This document shows, one piece after another, positions 43,895 to 52,656 of a stretch of 64,000 nucleotides of DNA. Made by a program: the position numbers and the translations under genes. Source of the DNA: Psychroserpens sp. NJDZ02 (lineage in GTDB: Bacteria; Bacteroidota; Bacteroidia; Flavobacteriales; Flavobacteriaceae); NCBI RefSeq assembly GCF_004843725.1, contig NZ_CP039451.1, positions 2,982,001 through 3,046,000 on the forward strand. The letters are read 5' to 3'. How positions within the stretch are numbered: position 1 is the stretch's first letter; every line of letters begins with the position of its first letter. The notes under the pieces were generated by a model. The model saw nothing but the letters and a program-made list of their open reading frames with translations. It did no database searches and was not told the DNA's origin.

Positions 43895-43926
43895 GGGTAA
43901 CAAAACTGTAAGCGAGTTTATATAAA
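43895..43926 (+). promoter_or_regulatory. Shared promoter-like element, copy 4
   Basis: GGGTAACA (43895-43902), 17 bases, ATATAAA (43920-43926), ending 25 bases before the ATG at 43952. Confidence 0.65.
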
Positions 43927-43951
43927 GGTGAAACAATTAAAACTTTAAATT

Positions 43952-45709
43952 ATGAATATGCTAAACAAAAATTTTAAATTAATACTTAGCCTAATGGTTG
44001 TGTTAGGTACGGTATTTATGTCTTGTAATCCAGACGAAGGAGTAGATACGCCTAATATTCCAGATGGTAATTCGGGAAATTCACAGCTTGATCTAGGCGC
44101 GACTATCCAAAGAGATTTCATGGGACGTATTGTAGATGAAAATAACTTACCAATTGAAAATACAGTGGTTAGTATTGGTTCGGAAATAGCGTCCACAGAC
44201 GCTAACGGAATGTTTATTATCAAAAATGCTAGTGTAAAAGAGAAGCAAGCATATATCATTGCGGATAAAGCAGGGTATTTTAAAGGAATGAGAACTGTAA
44301 TACCAACGCAGGAAAACAATATGATTAAAATCATGTTAGTTCAAGACAATGTTACAGCTACAATTTCTTCTGGATCAGTTAGTGATGTGCAGTTGCCAAA
44401 TGGATCTAAAGTAACTTTTGATGGAAGCTTTAAAGACGATAACGGTAATGCGTATACTGGTAATATTGATGTTAAAATGTATTATTTAGACCCATCAAAT
44501 CCAGATAATAATATCATTATGCCAGGAAGTTTACAAGCAGTAAATCAAGGAGGAGAAGCACGTGTTTTGGAGTCTTATGGGATGCTAAATGTAGAGTTGA
44601 GAGGTGACTCTGGTCAAGAATTGAATATCGCTGATGGTCATTTTGCTGATATTGAAATGCCTGTAGATCCGGCACAGACAGGAGTGGCACCAGCAACCAT
44701 ACCATTATGGCATTTTGATGAGGTTAATGGGTATTGGGTTGAAGATGGAATAGCGACGCTAATAGGAGGTAAGTATGTTGGAGAAGTGTCTCATTTTTCT
44801 TGGTGGAATTGCGATGCGCAGTTTCCTACAGTAACATTGTGTCTGACTATGGAAGATGTTTCAGGAGTACCTTTTTCTAATATGCGTGTCGAGTTATGGA
44901 GAAGTGGAGCAACCTACCCTAGAACTGGTTTTTCTAATGGGAGTGGTGAAATTTGTGGCTTAATTCCAGCCAATGAAACTTTAGCGTTAAAAGCATTTGA
45001 TCAATGTGGAGTAGAAACTTACAGTACTACAATAGGACCGTTTTCTGTAGACACTAACTATGGTGGTATTGCTATGTCAACTGTTTCAGCAATAAATATT
45101 TCAGGTAATTTAGTAGATTGTGCTAATGCAAATGTTGCTAACGGCTATATAGCTATAGATTATGGTAATAATTATTCTTCTGTCGCAGTTACAAATGGTA
45201 GTTTTTCATTTAATATATTAGAGTGTTCAGCTCTGACCGATTATACTTTGGAGGGGGTGGATTTTGATACGTTTCAAACAACTACAGAGCTTCCTTTTAA
45301 TTCTAGTGTTACAAACGTGGGTAATATTATTGCTTGTACAGCGGTTACAGAATATATTAGTGTACAGGTCGATAACGACCCAGTAGATTATTATATAATT
45401 AACCTTAGTGGAAGTCTAAATTCAGGTGGGAATTCTTTTCAAATTGGTCATCAAACCAATACCACTAGTTTTATATTGTTGGGAGGTGGTGTAACGCCAG
45501 GGGTATATACAACAAATGGAGCATCAAGTTTTATTCTTGAAGTGGGTATAGATATAGATCATTCAGAACCTAATACACTTCAGTTTAATCTTACTAATTT
45601 TGGAGCAGTTGGAGATTATATAGATGTGACTATTTCGGGCGATTTTACGGATAACAATGGTGTTGTTAGATCTGTATTGGCCTCAATACATGTTTTAAGA
45701 GATAGTTAG
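43952..45709 (+). CDS. Large lipoprotein with a carboxypeptidase-regulatory-like domain (paralogue 2)
   Basis: A 585-residue lipoprotein: lipobox FMSC (Cys25), acidic tether NPDEGVD. The domain order is that of paralogue 1: regulatory-like beta-sandwich (about 50-115), middle domain to SHFSWWNCD near residue 300, then modules with conserved cysteines (CLTM, EICGLIP, QCGVE, ECSALTD) and a C-terminal NFGAVGDYIDVTISGDF. Residues shared with paralogue 1 in the last half are much fewer than in the first. No type IX sorting domain is visible, so export would rely on the lipid anchor. Confidence 0.8.
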   Translation: MNMLNKNFKLILSLMVVLGTVFMSCNPDEGVDTPNIPDGNSGNSQLDLGATIQRDFMGRIVDENNLPIENTVVSIGSEIASTDANGMFIIKNASVKEKQAYIIADKAGYFKGMRTVIPTQENNMIKIMLVQDNVTATISSGSVSDVQLPNGSKVTFDGSFKDDNGNAYTGNIDVKMYYLDPSNPDNNIIMPGSLQAVNQGGEARVLESYGMLNVELRGDSGQELNIADGHFADIEMPVDPAQTGVAPATIPLWHFDEVNGYWVEDGIATLIGGKYVGEVSHFSWWNCDAQFPTVTLCLTMEDVSGVPFSNMRVELWRSGATYPRTGFSNGSGEICGLIPANETLALKAFDQCGVETYSTTIGPFSVDTNYGGIAMSTVSAINISGNLVDCANANVANGYIAIDYGNNYSSVAVTNGSFSFNILECSALTDYTLEGVDFDTFQTTTELPFNSSVTNVGNIIACTAVTEYISVQVDNDPVDYYIINLSGSLNSGGNSFQIGHQTNTTSFILLGGGVTPGVYTTNGASSFILEVGIDIDHSEPNTLQFNLTNFGAVGDYIDVTISGDFTDNNGVVRSVLASIHVLRDS

Positions 45710-45727
45710 AATAAAACCTATAAAACG

Positions 45728-45758
45728 AAAAAGAGGATTCAACGGAATCCTCTTTTTT
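45728..45758. terminator. Bidirectional intrinsic terminator
   Basis: A 12-bp stem (AAAAAGAGGATT at 45728-45739, AATCCTCTTTTT at 45746-45757) with a 6-base loop between convergent genes. Confidence 0.9.
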
Positions 45759-45779
45759 ATTTATGTCTATAATTTTCGA

Positions 45780-47333
45780 TTAATTTTGACCACCTAAATG
45801 TTTACAATCTTTTAAGCTTTGTATCCCATTAAAAGGAACGACCGTTTTGTCGTAACCATATGTGCTATTTAATTCCGAAGATAAATTGTGATCATCGACA
45901 TTAACTTCAATATCAGTCATTTTAAACTCGCATGGATGTTCATAACCAGCAGCATGTGTGATTTCTATAAATTCTTTTCTAAACGTTTTAAAATATTGTG
46001 CTAAACGTTCTGATTTTAACGTAGGATCAATTCCATTTTGTAACCATTTATTTTGTGTAGCAACACCACTTGGGCAAGTATTAGTATGACAAACTTGTGC
46101 TTGTATACAGCCAATACTCATCATTGCTTCACGCGCCACATTAATACAATCAGCACCCATTGCAAAAGCCATCGCAGCTTTAGCAGGAAACCCTAATTTA
46201 CCACTACCAATAAAAACAATACGCTCGCTTAAGCCTTTACTTTTAAATAGTTTATATAAGTCACCAAAGCCGTAAACCCAAGGTAAACTAACGTGATCCG
46301 CAAAACTTGGAGGTGCAGCTCCCGTACCACCTTCACCACCATCAACAGTAATAAAGTCAGGTCCTTTTCCTGTATTAACCATAATGTCAGCTAATTCTTC
46401 CCATTGTTCCAATTTACCAATCGCGGCTTTAATACCAACGGGTAATCCTGTTTTTTCGGCAATAGCTTCAATAAAATCAACCAGCTCAGAAACATTTGAA
46501 AATGCTTTATGATTTGGAGGAGAGAGTACATCTTTTCCAACTTCTACACCTCTAATTTCAGCAATTTGAGGTGTTATTTTTGCACCTGGTAATACGCCAC
46601 CTTTTCCTGGTTTCGCCCCTTGAGATAATTTAACCTCAATAGCTCTAACAAATGGGTTGTCTTCTACTAATTTAATCATCTTTTCCATAGAGAATCCACC
46701 GTCGTCAGCTCGTACTCCAAAATAACCTGTTCCAAAATGAAACACAACATCTCCACCATTTTTGTGATAAGGTGATAAACCACCTTCTCCAGTATTGTGG
46801 TAGGCTCCGGCTATTTTAACGCCTTTATTTAAAGATTCTATCGCTTTCGCGGAAAGTGAGCCAAAACTCATAGCAGAGACATTAATAACAGATCCAGGTC
46901 TGAATGGTCTTTTACGATTACTAAATTCGCCCATAACCTTTGCACATGGCAAAAAGCACTTGTCTTCAGCATGTGGATGATTATCTTCGACCTTGTAAGG
47001 CATCATAGCATTGTTTATAAAAATGTGCTGATGTGCGTAAATATCTCTGTCTGTACCAAATCCTTCGTAATTATTTTCTTTCTTAGCAGACGCATAAATC
47101 CATCCACGTTCAATACGATTAAAAGGTAATTCTTCTCTATTATTGGCTACCAAATACTGTCTTAGTTCTGGACCTATTTTTTCAAGCATATACCTAAAGT
47201 GTCCGACGATAGGAAAATTATGGCTAATGGTGTGTTTACGTTGAAAAATATCGCGTATAGCAATTATAACTAGCACAATGATTATCCAAAGCCACCAAGA
47301 AATGTTTGAAAAAAAGTTTATAAATGTGTCCAT
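45780..47333 (-). CDS. FMN-binding glutamate synthase family protein
   Basis: A 517-residue protein with an N-terminal membrane helix (about residues 8-25), then the glutamate-synthase-type TIM barrel. Visible features: NVSAMSFGSLS, a GAYHNTGEGGLS loop, IEVKLSQGAKPGKGG, the FMN phosphate site around FITVDGGEGGTGAAP, and a cysteine group CIQAQVCHTNTCPSG that matches the iron-sulfur ligand region of GltB. It lacks the glutaminase and C-terminal domains of true GltB. Many bacteria have such a stand-alone domain of unknown substrate. It is transcribed alone. Confidence 0.87.
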   Translation of the reverse strand: MDTFINFFSNISWWLWIIIVLVIIAIRDIFQRKHTISHNFPIVGHFRYMLEKIGPELRQYLVANNREELPFNRIERGWIYASAKKENNYEGFGTDRDIYAHQHIFINNAMMPYKVEDNHPHAEDKCFLPCAKVMGEFSNRKRPFRPGSVINVSAMSFGSLSAKAIESLNKGVKIAGAYHNTGEGGLSPYHKNGGDVVFHFGTGYFGVRADDGGFSMEKMIKLVEDNPFVRAIEVKLSQGAKPGKGGVLPGAKITPQIAEIRGVEVGKDVLSPPNHKAFSNVSELVDFIEAIAEKTGLPVGIKAAIGKLEQWEELADIMVNTGKGPDFITVDGGEGGTGAAPPSFADHVSLPWVYGFGDLYKLFKSKGLSERIVFIGSGKLGFPAKAAMAFAMGADCINVAREAMMSIGCIQAQVCHTNTCPSGVATQNKWLQNGIDPTLKSERLAQYFKTFRKEFIEITHAAGYEHPCEFKMTDIEVNVDDHNLSSELNSTYGYDKTVVPFNGIQSLKDCKHLGGQN

Positions 47334-47353
47334 ATTTTAAGAAAAGATTTTAT

Positions 47354-47361
47354 CAAAAATA
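47354..47361 (-). promoter_or_regulatory. Promoter -7 box of the glutamate synthase-like gene
   Basis: The minus strand reads TATTTTTG, an exact TAnnTTTG match, 20 bases before the ATG at 47333. No clear -33 element was found. Confidence 0.45.
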
Positions 47362-47528
47362 AGGAATATCTATAATTTGTATGCATTTAGTGTTATAAAA
47401 AAACAAAAGGTCTTTTTGAAGCGTCAAATACTGCGGTTTAATTAATAAAGTAAAGAATCAAATGACGTGTTGATGTTAAGATATTTATAAAAAATTGTGA
47501 TTAGAAATGTAAGTTTTATCTTTATAAG

Positions 47529-49097
47529 ATGCGTGATAAAAGAAAAAAAATAGGGATTGAAATTGCTATCGTTTTGGTGCTTTTTATAGTTGGGGTGTTT
47601 ATAACAAAAGCAATAGCGAAAAATAAATTAGAAGATTATGTTTCTAATTTGCCTGAGCATATCTCTTTCCAATATGATAATTCAGATATTAGTATCCTTT
47701 CGGGAAGTGTTACTATAAAAAATCCATCTTTAAGTCTTAAAGGTCAAACGACGGGAAAGGTTAATACAGTAATTACAATGTCATCTTTTGCTATTGAAGG
47801 GTTTAGTTACTGGAATTATATGGTTAATAATAATTTAGCAATTGATGCTATTCATTTTAGTGACCCAAAAATTAAGTATTATCACAATACAAAAGGTAAT
47901 ACAGAGGCAGAAGGACAATCTATATTTGATAATTTAAAACACCCTTTGACAGTGGATCAGATAAGACTGGATAATGCCTTTTTGGAGATGTATAATACTC
48001 AGAATGATTCGCTTGTAGCTAAAGCGCAAAAAGTAGATTTTTTGATGACGGACTTTCAAGTGAATACAAGTAACAAAGCTAATGCCCCTTTTCAGTTTAA
48101 TAAATCGTCTGTAGTTATTGATAGTTTATACTACCAAGCTAATGACTTTGAAAATATAACGTTAGCACATGTAGCAATAGACAATAATAAAATGGTGCTT
48201 TCGGGGTTTAAATTGAAGACTAAATATTCAAAAGAAGTTTTATCCAAGGTTATAATTGCAGAGCGAGATCATTTCAATTTAAGTATTCCTAAAATAGAAA
48301 TTGAGAACCAAAAAATTGAGTTTCAGAATAAAAAGCCAATAGGATTTACTTCGGGTAAAGTGGTTGTGAATAACCCTGATTTCAATATTTATAGAGATAA
48401 ACTGGTCGCTGATGATTTTACGAGTAAAAGTATGTACAGTAAATCCTTACGAGATCTTGGTTTTAAACTTCAGGTTGAGGTTGTTAAAATAAACAACGGT
48501 ACTGTTACTTATCAGGAAAAAGTAAAAGCAGATAATGCTGCAGGACAATTAACGTTCTCTAATTTTAATGCTGCTTTAAGTAACGTTAATAATAGCATGT
48601 TGGACGTAAATAAGACTACAATAGATATCGATTGTGTTTTTATGAAAAACACACCACTTAATATAAATTGGTCTTTTGATGTTACAGATAAGACAGATCA
48701 ATTTGTTTTTAAAGCTGATTTGGGAGCTCTAAAAGCAGAAGATTTGAATCAATTTATGACACCTAATCTAAATTTAAAATTGGAAGGAGATTTAGTCCAA
48801 ACATATTTTACAATAGATGGAAATGCAATAACTTCAAAAGTTAATCTAAAAACAAAGTATACTCAATTTGATATCATCTTACTTAAGGATAATGGGAAAG
48901 AAAAAAATAAATTACTATCTGGATTGATTAATCTTTTTGTGTCTAAAAATAGTAAGGATCAGTTGGATAACTTTAGAAATAGTGATACTAAAAGTGTGAC
49001 GAGGGATCAAACAAAGTCTGTTTTTAATTTTGTTTGGAAAAATGCTCAAGCGGGTTTAATCTCTGCTATGGCAGGAGATGGTACAAAAGATGAGTAA
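47529..49097 (+). CDS. AsmA/DUF748-like membrane-anchored protein
   Basis: A 522-residue protein with one N-terminal membrane helix (about residues 9-28) and a long beta-rich periplasmic part. The opening strand pattern SFQYDNSDISILSGSVTIKNPSL is typical of the AsmA/DUF748 group, which form long beta-groove proteins linked to lipid transport between membranes. The second half (about 300-500) contains another similar region with LKLEGDLVQTYFTIDG. The role here is inferred from the family only. It is followed by the UvrD helicase gene, which has its own promoter. Confidence 0.7.
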   Translation: MRDKRKKIGIEIAIVLVLFIVGVFITKAIAKNKLEDYVSNLPEHISFQYDNSDISILSGSVTIKNPSLSLKGQTTGKVNTVITMSSFAIEGFSYWNYMVNNNLAIDAIHFSDPKIKYYHNTKGNTEAEGQSIFDNLKHPLTVDQIRLDNAFLEMYNTQNDSLVAKAQKVDFLMTDFQVNTSNKANAPFQFNKSSVVIDSLYYQANDFENITLAHVAIDNNKMVLSGFKLKTKYSKEVLSKVIIAERDHFNLSIPKIEIENQKIEFQNKKPIGFTSGKVVVNNPDFNIYRDKLVADDFTSKSMYSKSLRDLGFKLQVEVVKINNGTVTYQEKVKADNAAGQLTFSNFNAALSNVNNSMLDVNKTTIDIDCVFMKNTPLNINWSFDVTDKTDQFVFKADLGALKAEDLNQFMTPNLNLKLEGDLVQTYFTIDGNAITSKVNLKTKYTQFDIILLKDNGKEKNKLLSGLINLFVSKNSKDQLDNFRNSDTKSVTRDQTKSVFNFVWKNAQAGLISAMAGDGTKDE

Positions 49098-49134
49098 TTG
49101 TTTATAATTATTAACAAATACAAGGGGTTAAAAC

Positions 49135-49159
49135 GGTTACATTAACTATTTTTGTAACC
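49135..49159 (+). promoter_or_regulatory. UvrD promoter -7 box inside an inverted repeat
   Basis: TATTTTTG (49147-49154) is an exact TAnnTTTG. It is flanked by GGTTACA (49135-49141) and TGTAACC (49153-49159), a perfect 7-bp inverted repeat with an 11-base spacer that overlaps the box. This geometry would suit a repressor operator. The start codon is only 22 bases after the box. Confidence 0.45.
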
Positions 49160-49176
49160 TTAAAAAAACAAGCAAT

Positions 49177-51516
49177 TTGGAAAAGTATCTAAGTCAGTTA
49201 AACGAAGCACAGTACGAGCCTACCGTTCAAGTAGATGGACCTATGATTATTATCGCAGGTGCAGGATCGGGTAAAACACGTGTACTTACCTACAGGATAG
49301 CCTATTTAATGAGCAAAGGTATTGACTCATTTAATATTTTAGCCTTAACCTTTACCAATAAGGCGGCTAAGGAAATGAAAGGCAGAATTGCGGAAATAGT
49401 TGGTGCTAGTGAGGCTAAAAACTTATGGATGGGAACATTTCACTCTGTTTTTGCTAAAATTCTTCGTTTTGAAGGACATCATTTAGGCTACCCAAGTAAT
49501 TTTACGATTTATGATACCCAAGATTCTCAGAAATTGATGGGATCTATCATAAAAGAAATGGGCTTAGACAAGGATTTGTATAAAACGAAACAAGTTTATA
49601 GCCGAATTTCATCTTACAAAAACAGTTTGATTACTGTTAAGGCTTATTTTAATAATCCAGAATTGATGGAGGCTGATGTAATGTCTAGACGTCCAAAAAT
49701 GGGCGAGATATATCAAGCTTATGTAGAGCGCTGCTTTAAAGCTGGAGCCATGGATTTTGATGATCTGCTGTTAAGAACTAATGAGTTATTAACTAGATTT
49801 CCTCAGGTTTTAGCACAATATCAAGATAAGTTTAGATACATTTTGGTGGATGAGTACCAAGATACAAACCATAGTCAGTATTTAATCGTTCGTGCATTAG
49901 CAGACCGTTTTCAAAATATATGTGTCGTAGGTGATGATGCACAAAGTATTTATGCCTTTAGAGGGGCAAACATCAGTAATATCTTAAATTTCCAAAAGGA
50001 TTATGACGATGTTAAAATGTACCGTTTAGAGCAAAACTACCGTTCGACAAAAAATATTGTTGGTGCAGCAAACTCGGTGATAGAGCATAACCAAACAAAA
50101 TTGGATAAGATTGTTTGGACAGCAAATGTGGAAGGACCAAAAGTACAAGTACACCGTAGTTTAACAGATGGTGATGAAGGTCGTTTTGTTGCAAGTGCCA
50201 TTTGGGAAACAAAAATGACAGATCACGTGCCTAACAGTGATTTTGCTATTTTATATCGTACCAATTCGCAATCTCGTGCAATGGAAGAAGCGTTGCGTAA
50301 AAGAAGTATTCCCTATCGTATTTATGGCGGACTGTCTTTTTATCAAAGAAAAGAAATAAAAGATGTGACCGCGTATTTACGTCTGATTTTAAATTCTTCT
50401 GATGAGGAAGCTTTAAAACGTGTTATTAATTATCCAGGTCGTGGTATTGGTCAAACAACTATTGATCGTTTAATGGTTGCCGCTAATGAAAGTGGTAAAA
50501 CTATTTTTGGTTTATTAGAAAATATAGACACCGTAGACATAAATATAAATGCAGGAACTAAAAATAAGCTTAGAGATTTTGTAACGCTTATTAAAAGTTA
50601 TCAAGTAATGAATCAAACAGCGAATGCTTTTGATTTAGCAGAATATGTGACTAAAACGAGTGGATTAATTAAAGAGTTTAATAAAGATGGTACGCCTGAA
50701 GGTGTAACGCGTTTGGAGAATGTCGAAGAATTATTAAACGGTATTAAAGATTTTGTTGAAGGTCAATTAGAAATCGCTGATTCAAAAGATGATTTAGCCG
50801 AGTTTTTAGAAGATGTAGCCTTAGCAACAGATTTAGATGGTGATAAAGGAGATCCTGATCACGTGGCGTTAATGACTATTCACTCGTCTAAAGGATTAGA
50901 GTTTAGTAATGTTTTTGTCGTAGGATTAGAAGAAGATTTGTTTCCAAGTGCCATGAGTATGAATACGCGTAGCGAACTAGAAGAAGAGCGTCGTTTGTTT
51001 TACGTGGCATTAACCAGAGCAGAGAAAAAAGCATATTTAACCTATGCATTGTCTCGTTACCGTTGGGGAAAATTAGTAGATTCTGAGCCTAGTCGTTTTA
51101 TTGAAGAAATAGACGACCAGTTTTTAGATATCATTACTCCAATAGAAGAGAGACGTATTAATCCAATGTTATCAGCAGATATTTTTGGAGATACACCACC
51201 AAATAAAATTAGATTTAAAAAAGCAGTACAACCTAAATTACAAAAGAAATTGGCAAAAAAGAAAGAACCGGTAAACTTCGAAATCAGTGTACCAAAAAAA
51301 TTAAAAAAAGCTTCAGAAGTAGTCCCATCAGTAGAGGCTAACTTAATTGAAGGAGAATTAGCAGTAGGTAATAGAGTAAAACACTTAAAATTTGGTAGAG
51401 GAGATGTACTTAGCATAGAAGGCAAAGGTGCAGACGTTAAGGCAGAAATTAATTTTGAGTTTGGTGGTAAAAAGAAACTATTATTACGTTTTGCGAAACT
51501 GCAGCTTATAGGATAA
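49177..51516 (+). CDS. pcrA: UvrD/PcrA-family ATP-dependent DNA helicase
   Basis: A 779-residue superfamily 1A 3'-5' helicase for repair and replication-fork maintenance. The start is TTG, placed by the family N-terminus (YLSQLNEAQYEP). Motifs: Q-motif LNEAQ, Walker A GAGSGKT (residues 28-34), LTFTNKAAKEMK, DEYQDTN (motif II), GDDAQSIYAFRGA (motif III), YRSTKNI, later MTIHSSKGLEF and YVALTRAEKK (motifs V and VI). The C-terminus has the PcrA-type basic linker and a small KHLKFGRGDVL Tudor-like domain. pcrA is the usual name for this length. The YciO/TsaC-like gene follows after 18 bases. Confidence 0.94.
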   Translation: MEKYLSQLNEAQYEPTVQVDGPMIIIAGAGSGKTRVLTYRIAYLMSKGIDSFNILALTFTNKAAKEMKGRIAEIVGASEAKNLWMGTFHSVFAKILRFEGHHLGYPSNFTIYDTQDSQKLMGSIIKEMGLDKDLYKTKQVYSRISSYKNSLITVKAYFNNPELMEADVMSRRPKMGEIYQAYVERCFKAGAMDFDDLLLRTNELLTRFPQVLAQYQDKFRYILVDEYQDTNHSQYLIVRALADRFQNICVVGDDAQSIYAFRGANISNILNFQKDYDDVKMYRLEQNYRSTKNIVGAANSVIEHNQTKLDKIVWTANVEGPKVQVHRSLTDGDEGRFVASAIWETKMTDHVPNSDFAILYRTNSQSRAMEEALRKRSIPYRIYGGLSFYQRKEIKDVTAYLRLILNSSDEEALKRVINYPGRGIGQTTIDRLMVAANESGKTIFGLLENIDTVDININAGTKNKLRDFVTLIKSYQVMNQTANAFDLAEYVTKTSGLIKEFNKDGTPEGVTRLENVEELLNGIKDFVEGQLEIADSKDDLAEFLEDVALATDLDGDKGDPDHVALMTIHSSKGLEFSNVFVVGLEEDLFPSAMSMNTRSELEEERRLFYVALTRAEKKAYLTYALSRYRWGKLVDSEPSRFIEEIDDQFLDIITPIEERRINPMLSADIFGDTPPNKIRFKKAVQPKLQKKLAKKKEPVNFEISVPKKLKKASEVVPSVEANLIEGELAVGNRVKHLKFGRGDVLSIEGKGADVKAEINFEFGGKKKLLLRFAKLQLIG

Positions 51517-51534
51517 CATTTTAAAACACTAATT

Positions 51535-52155
51535 ATGGCTGAATTTATTAAGATTTACGAAGAAAACCCTAATCCTAAAGAGATTAAAAAGGTTGTAAAT
51601 ATCCTAAAAAAAGGAGGCCTTATTATTTACCCAACAGATACGGTTTATGGTTTAGGCTGTGATATCACTAACTCTAAAGCATTAGAGCGTATCGCAAGAA
51701 TAAAGGGAGTTAAGCTTGAAAAAGCTAACTTCTCTTTTATTTGTCATGATCTAAGTAATTTATCAGATTATGTTAAGCAAATTGACAGTACTACATTTAA
51801 AATATTAAAAAGAGCATTACCTGGACCATATACTTTTATTTTGCCAGGCTCGAAAACATTACCAGCAGCTTTTAAAAAGAAAAAAGAAGTGGGTATCCGT
51901 GTGCCTAATAATGCTATTGCTTTAGAAATAGTTAAAGCATTAGGTAACCCGATTGTATCGACATCTATTAGAGATGAAGATACCATTTTAGAATACACTA
52001 CAGATCCAGAGTTAATACTAGAAAAATGGGGCAATCTTGTCGATTTAGTTATTGATGGCGGTTACGGAGATAATCAAGGATCAACCATTATAGATTTATC
52101 GGGTGATGAACCTGAGGTTATTAGAGAAGGAAAAGGGAGTTTAGAAATTTTTTAA
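51535..52155 (+). CDS. YciO/YrdC/Sua5 family (threonylcarbamoyl-AMP synthase-like)
   Basis: A 206-residue single-domain protein. The YrdC-like fold is shown by GGLIIYPTDTVYGLGCD at the N-terminus, PGPYTFILPGS in the middle and VSTSI near residue 145. TsaC/Sua5 enzymes make threonylcarbamoyl-AMP for the universal t6A modification at tRNA position 37. The length and the ARIKGVKLEKANFSFICHDLS region are closer to E. coli YciO than to TsaC, whose KxR motif is not clearly kept. Whether it supplies t6A or is a YciO-type protein cannot be decided here. It is the second gene of the pcrA transcript. Confidence 0.85.
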   Translation: MAEFIKIYEENPNPKEIKKVVNILKKGGLIIYPTDTVYGLGCDITNSKALERIARIKGVKLEKANFSFICHDLSNLSDYVKQIDSTTFKILKRALPGPYTFILPGSKTLPAAFKKKKEVGIRVPNNAIALEIVKALGNPIVSTSIRDEDTILEYTTDPELILEKWGNLVDLVIDGGYGDNQGSTIIDLSGDEPEVIREGKGSLEIF

Positions 52156-52166
52156 ATTAAATTAAA

Positions 52167-52655
52167 GTGAATATACAAGAAATTGATAGCTATGTTAAAA
52201 CTTTAATAATAGCTTCTATTTCTTTTTTTGTGGTTTATATACTTTGTATTTGTCTTTATTTTCAAGTCCCTTTTATTCAAGAAATAATACTTTTCTTATT
52301 ATTAATACATGCTTTTTCTTTACTATTTATTCATGATGAATTAGCAATTAATAAGGTTTACCTTATAAGTGTAATAAATGCATTAATAGTCTTTCTATTA
52401 GTTGTTGTAACGGGGAATTCACTAAAAATAGATTTAAATAAATGGGTATTATGTGTCTCGATGTTGCCTTTTCTGTTTCTAGTATTTTATAAAGTATTAA
52501 ATATGTGTTACTCAATTCTTTTTAAAACGAGCCCTCTTTTAAATAGTATAAAAGCAGGTTTAGATAAACATTATTTTTACTTTTTATGCTTACTATACGT
52601 ACCAATAATTATATCATATGCGCTATATGATGTGGTGAAATTAAATTTGTTTTAA
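52167..52655 (+). CDS. Multi-pass membrane protein of unknown function
   Basis: A 162-residue, very hydrophobic protein with five likely helices (about residues 12-32, 36-53, 63-82, 90-108 and 137-157) and few charged residues. The start is GTG, 11 bases after the preceding stop. No family was recognised. It ends 1 base before the VOC-family gene, so the run pcrA, YciO-like, this gene and VOC may be one transcript. Confidence 0.6.
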   Translation: MNIQEIDSYVKTLIIASISFFVVYILCICLYFQVPFIQEIILFLLLIHAFSLLFIHDELAINKVYLISVINALIVFLLVVVTGNSLKIDLNKWVLCVSMLPFLFLVFYKVLNMCYSILFKTSPLLNSIKAGLDKHYFYFLCLLYVPIIISYALYDVVKLNLF

Positions 52656-52656
52656 A

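Larger units (their letters stand above)
41939..45709 (+). repeat. Tandem duplication of a lipoprotein gene with its promoter-like element
   Basis: Two copies in direct order with starts 2013 bases apart (41939 and 43952). The homology includes the upstream element, the start codon context, and the coding region throughout, strongest in the first 900 coding bases. Confidence 0.9.
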
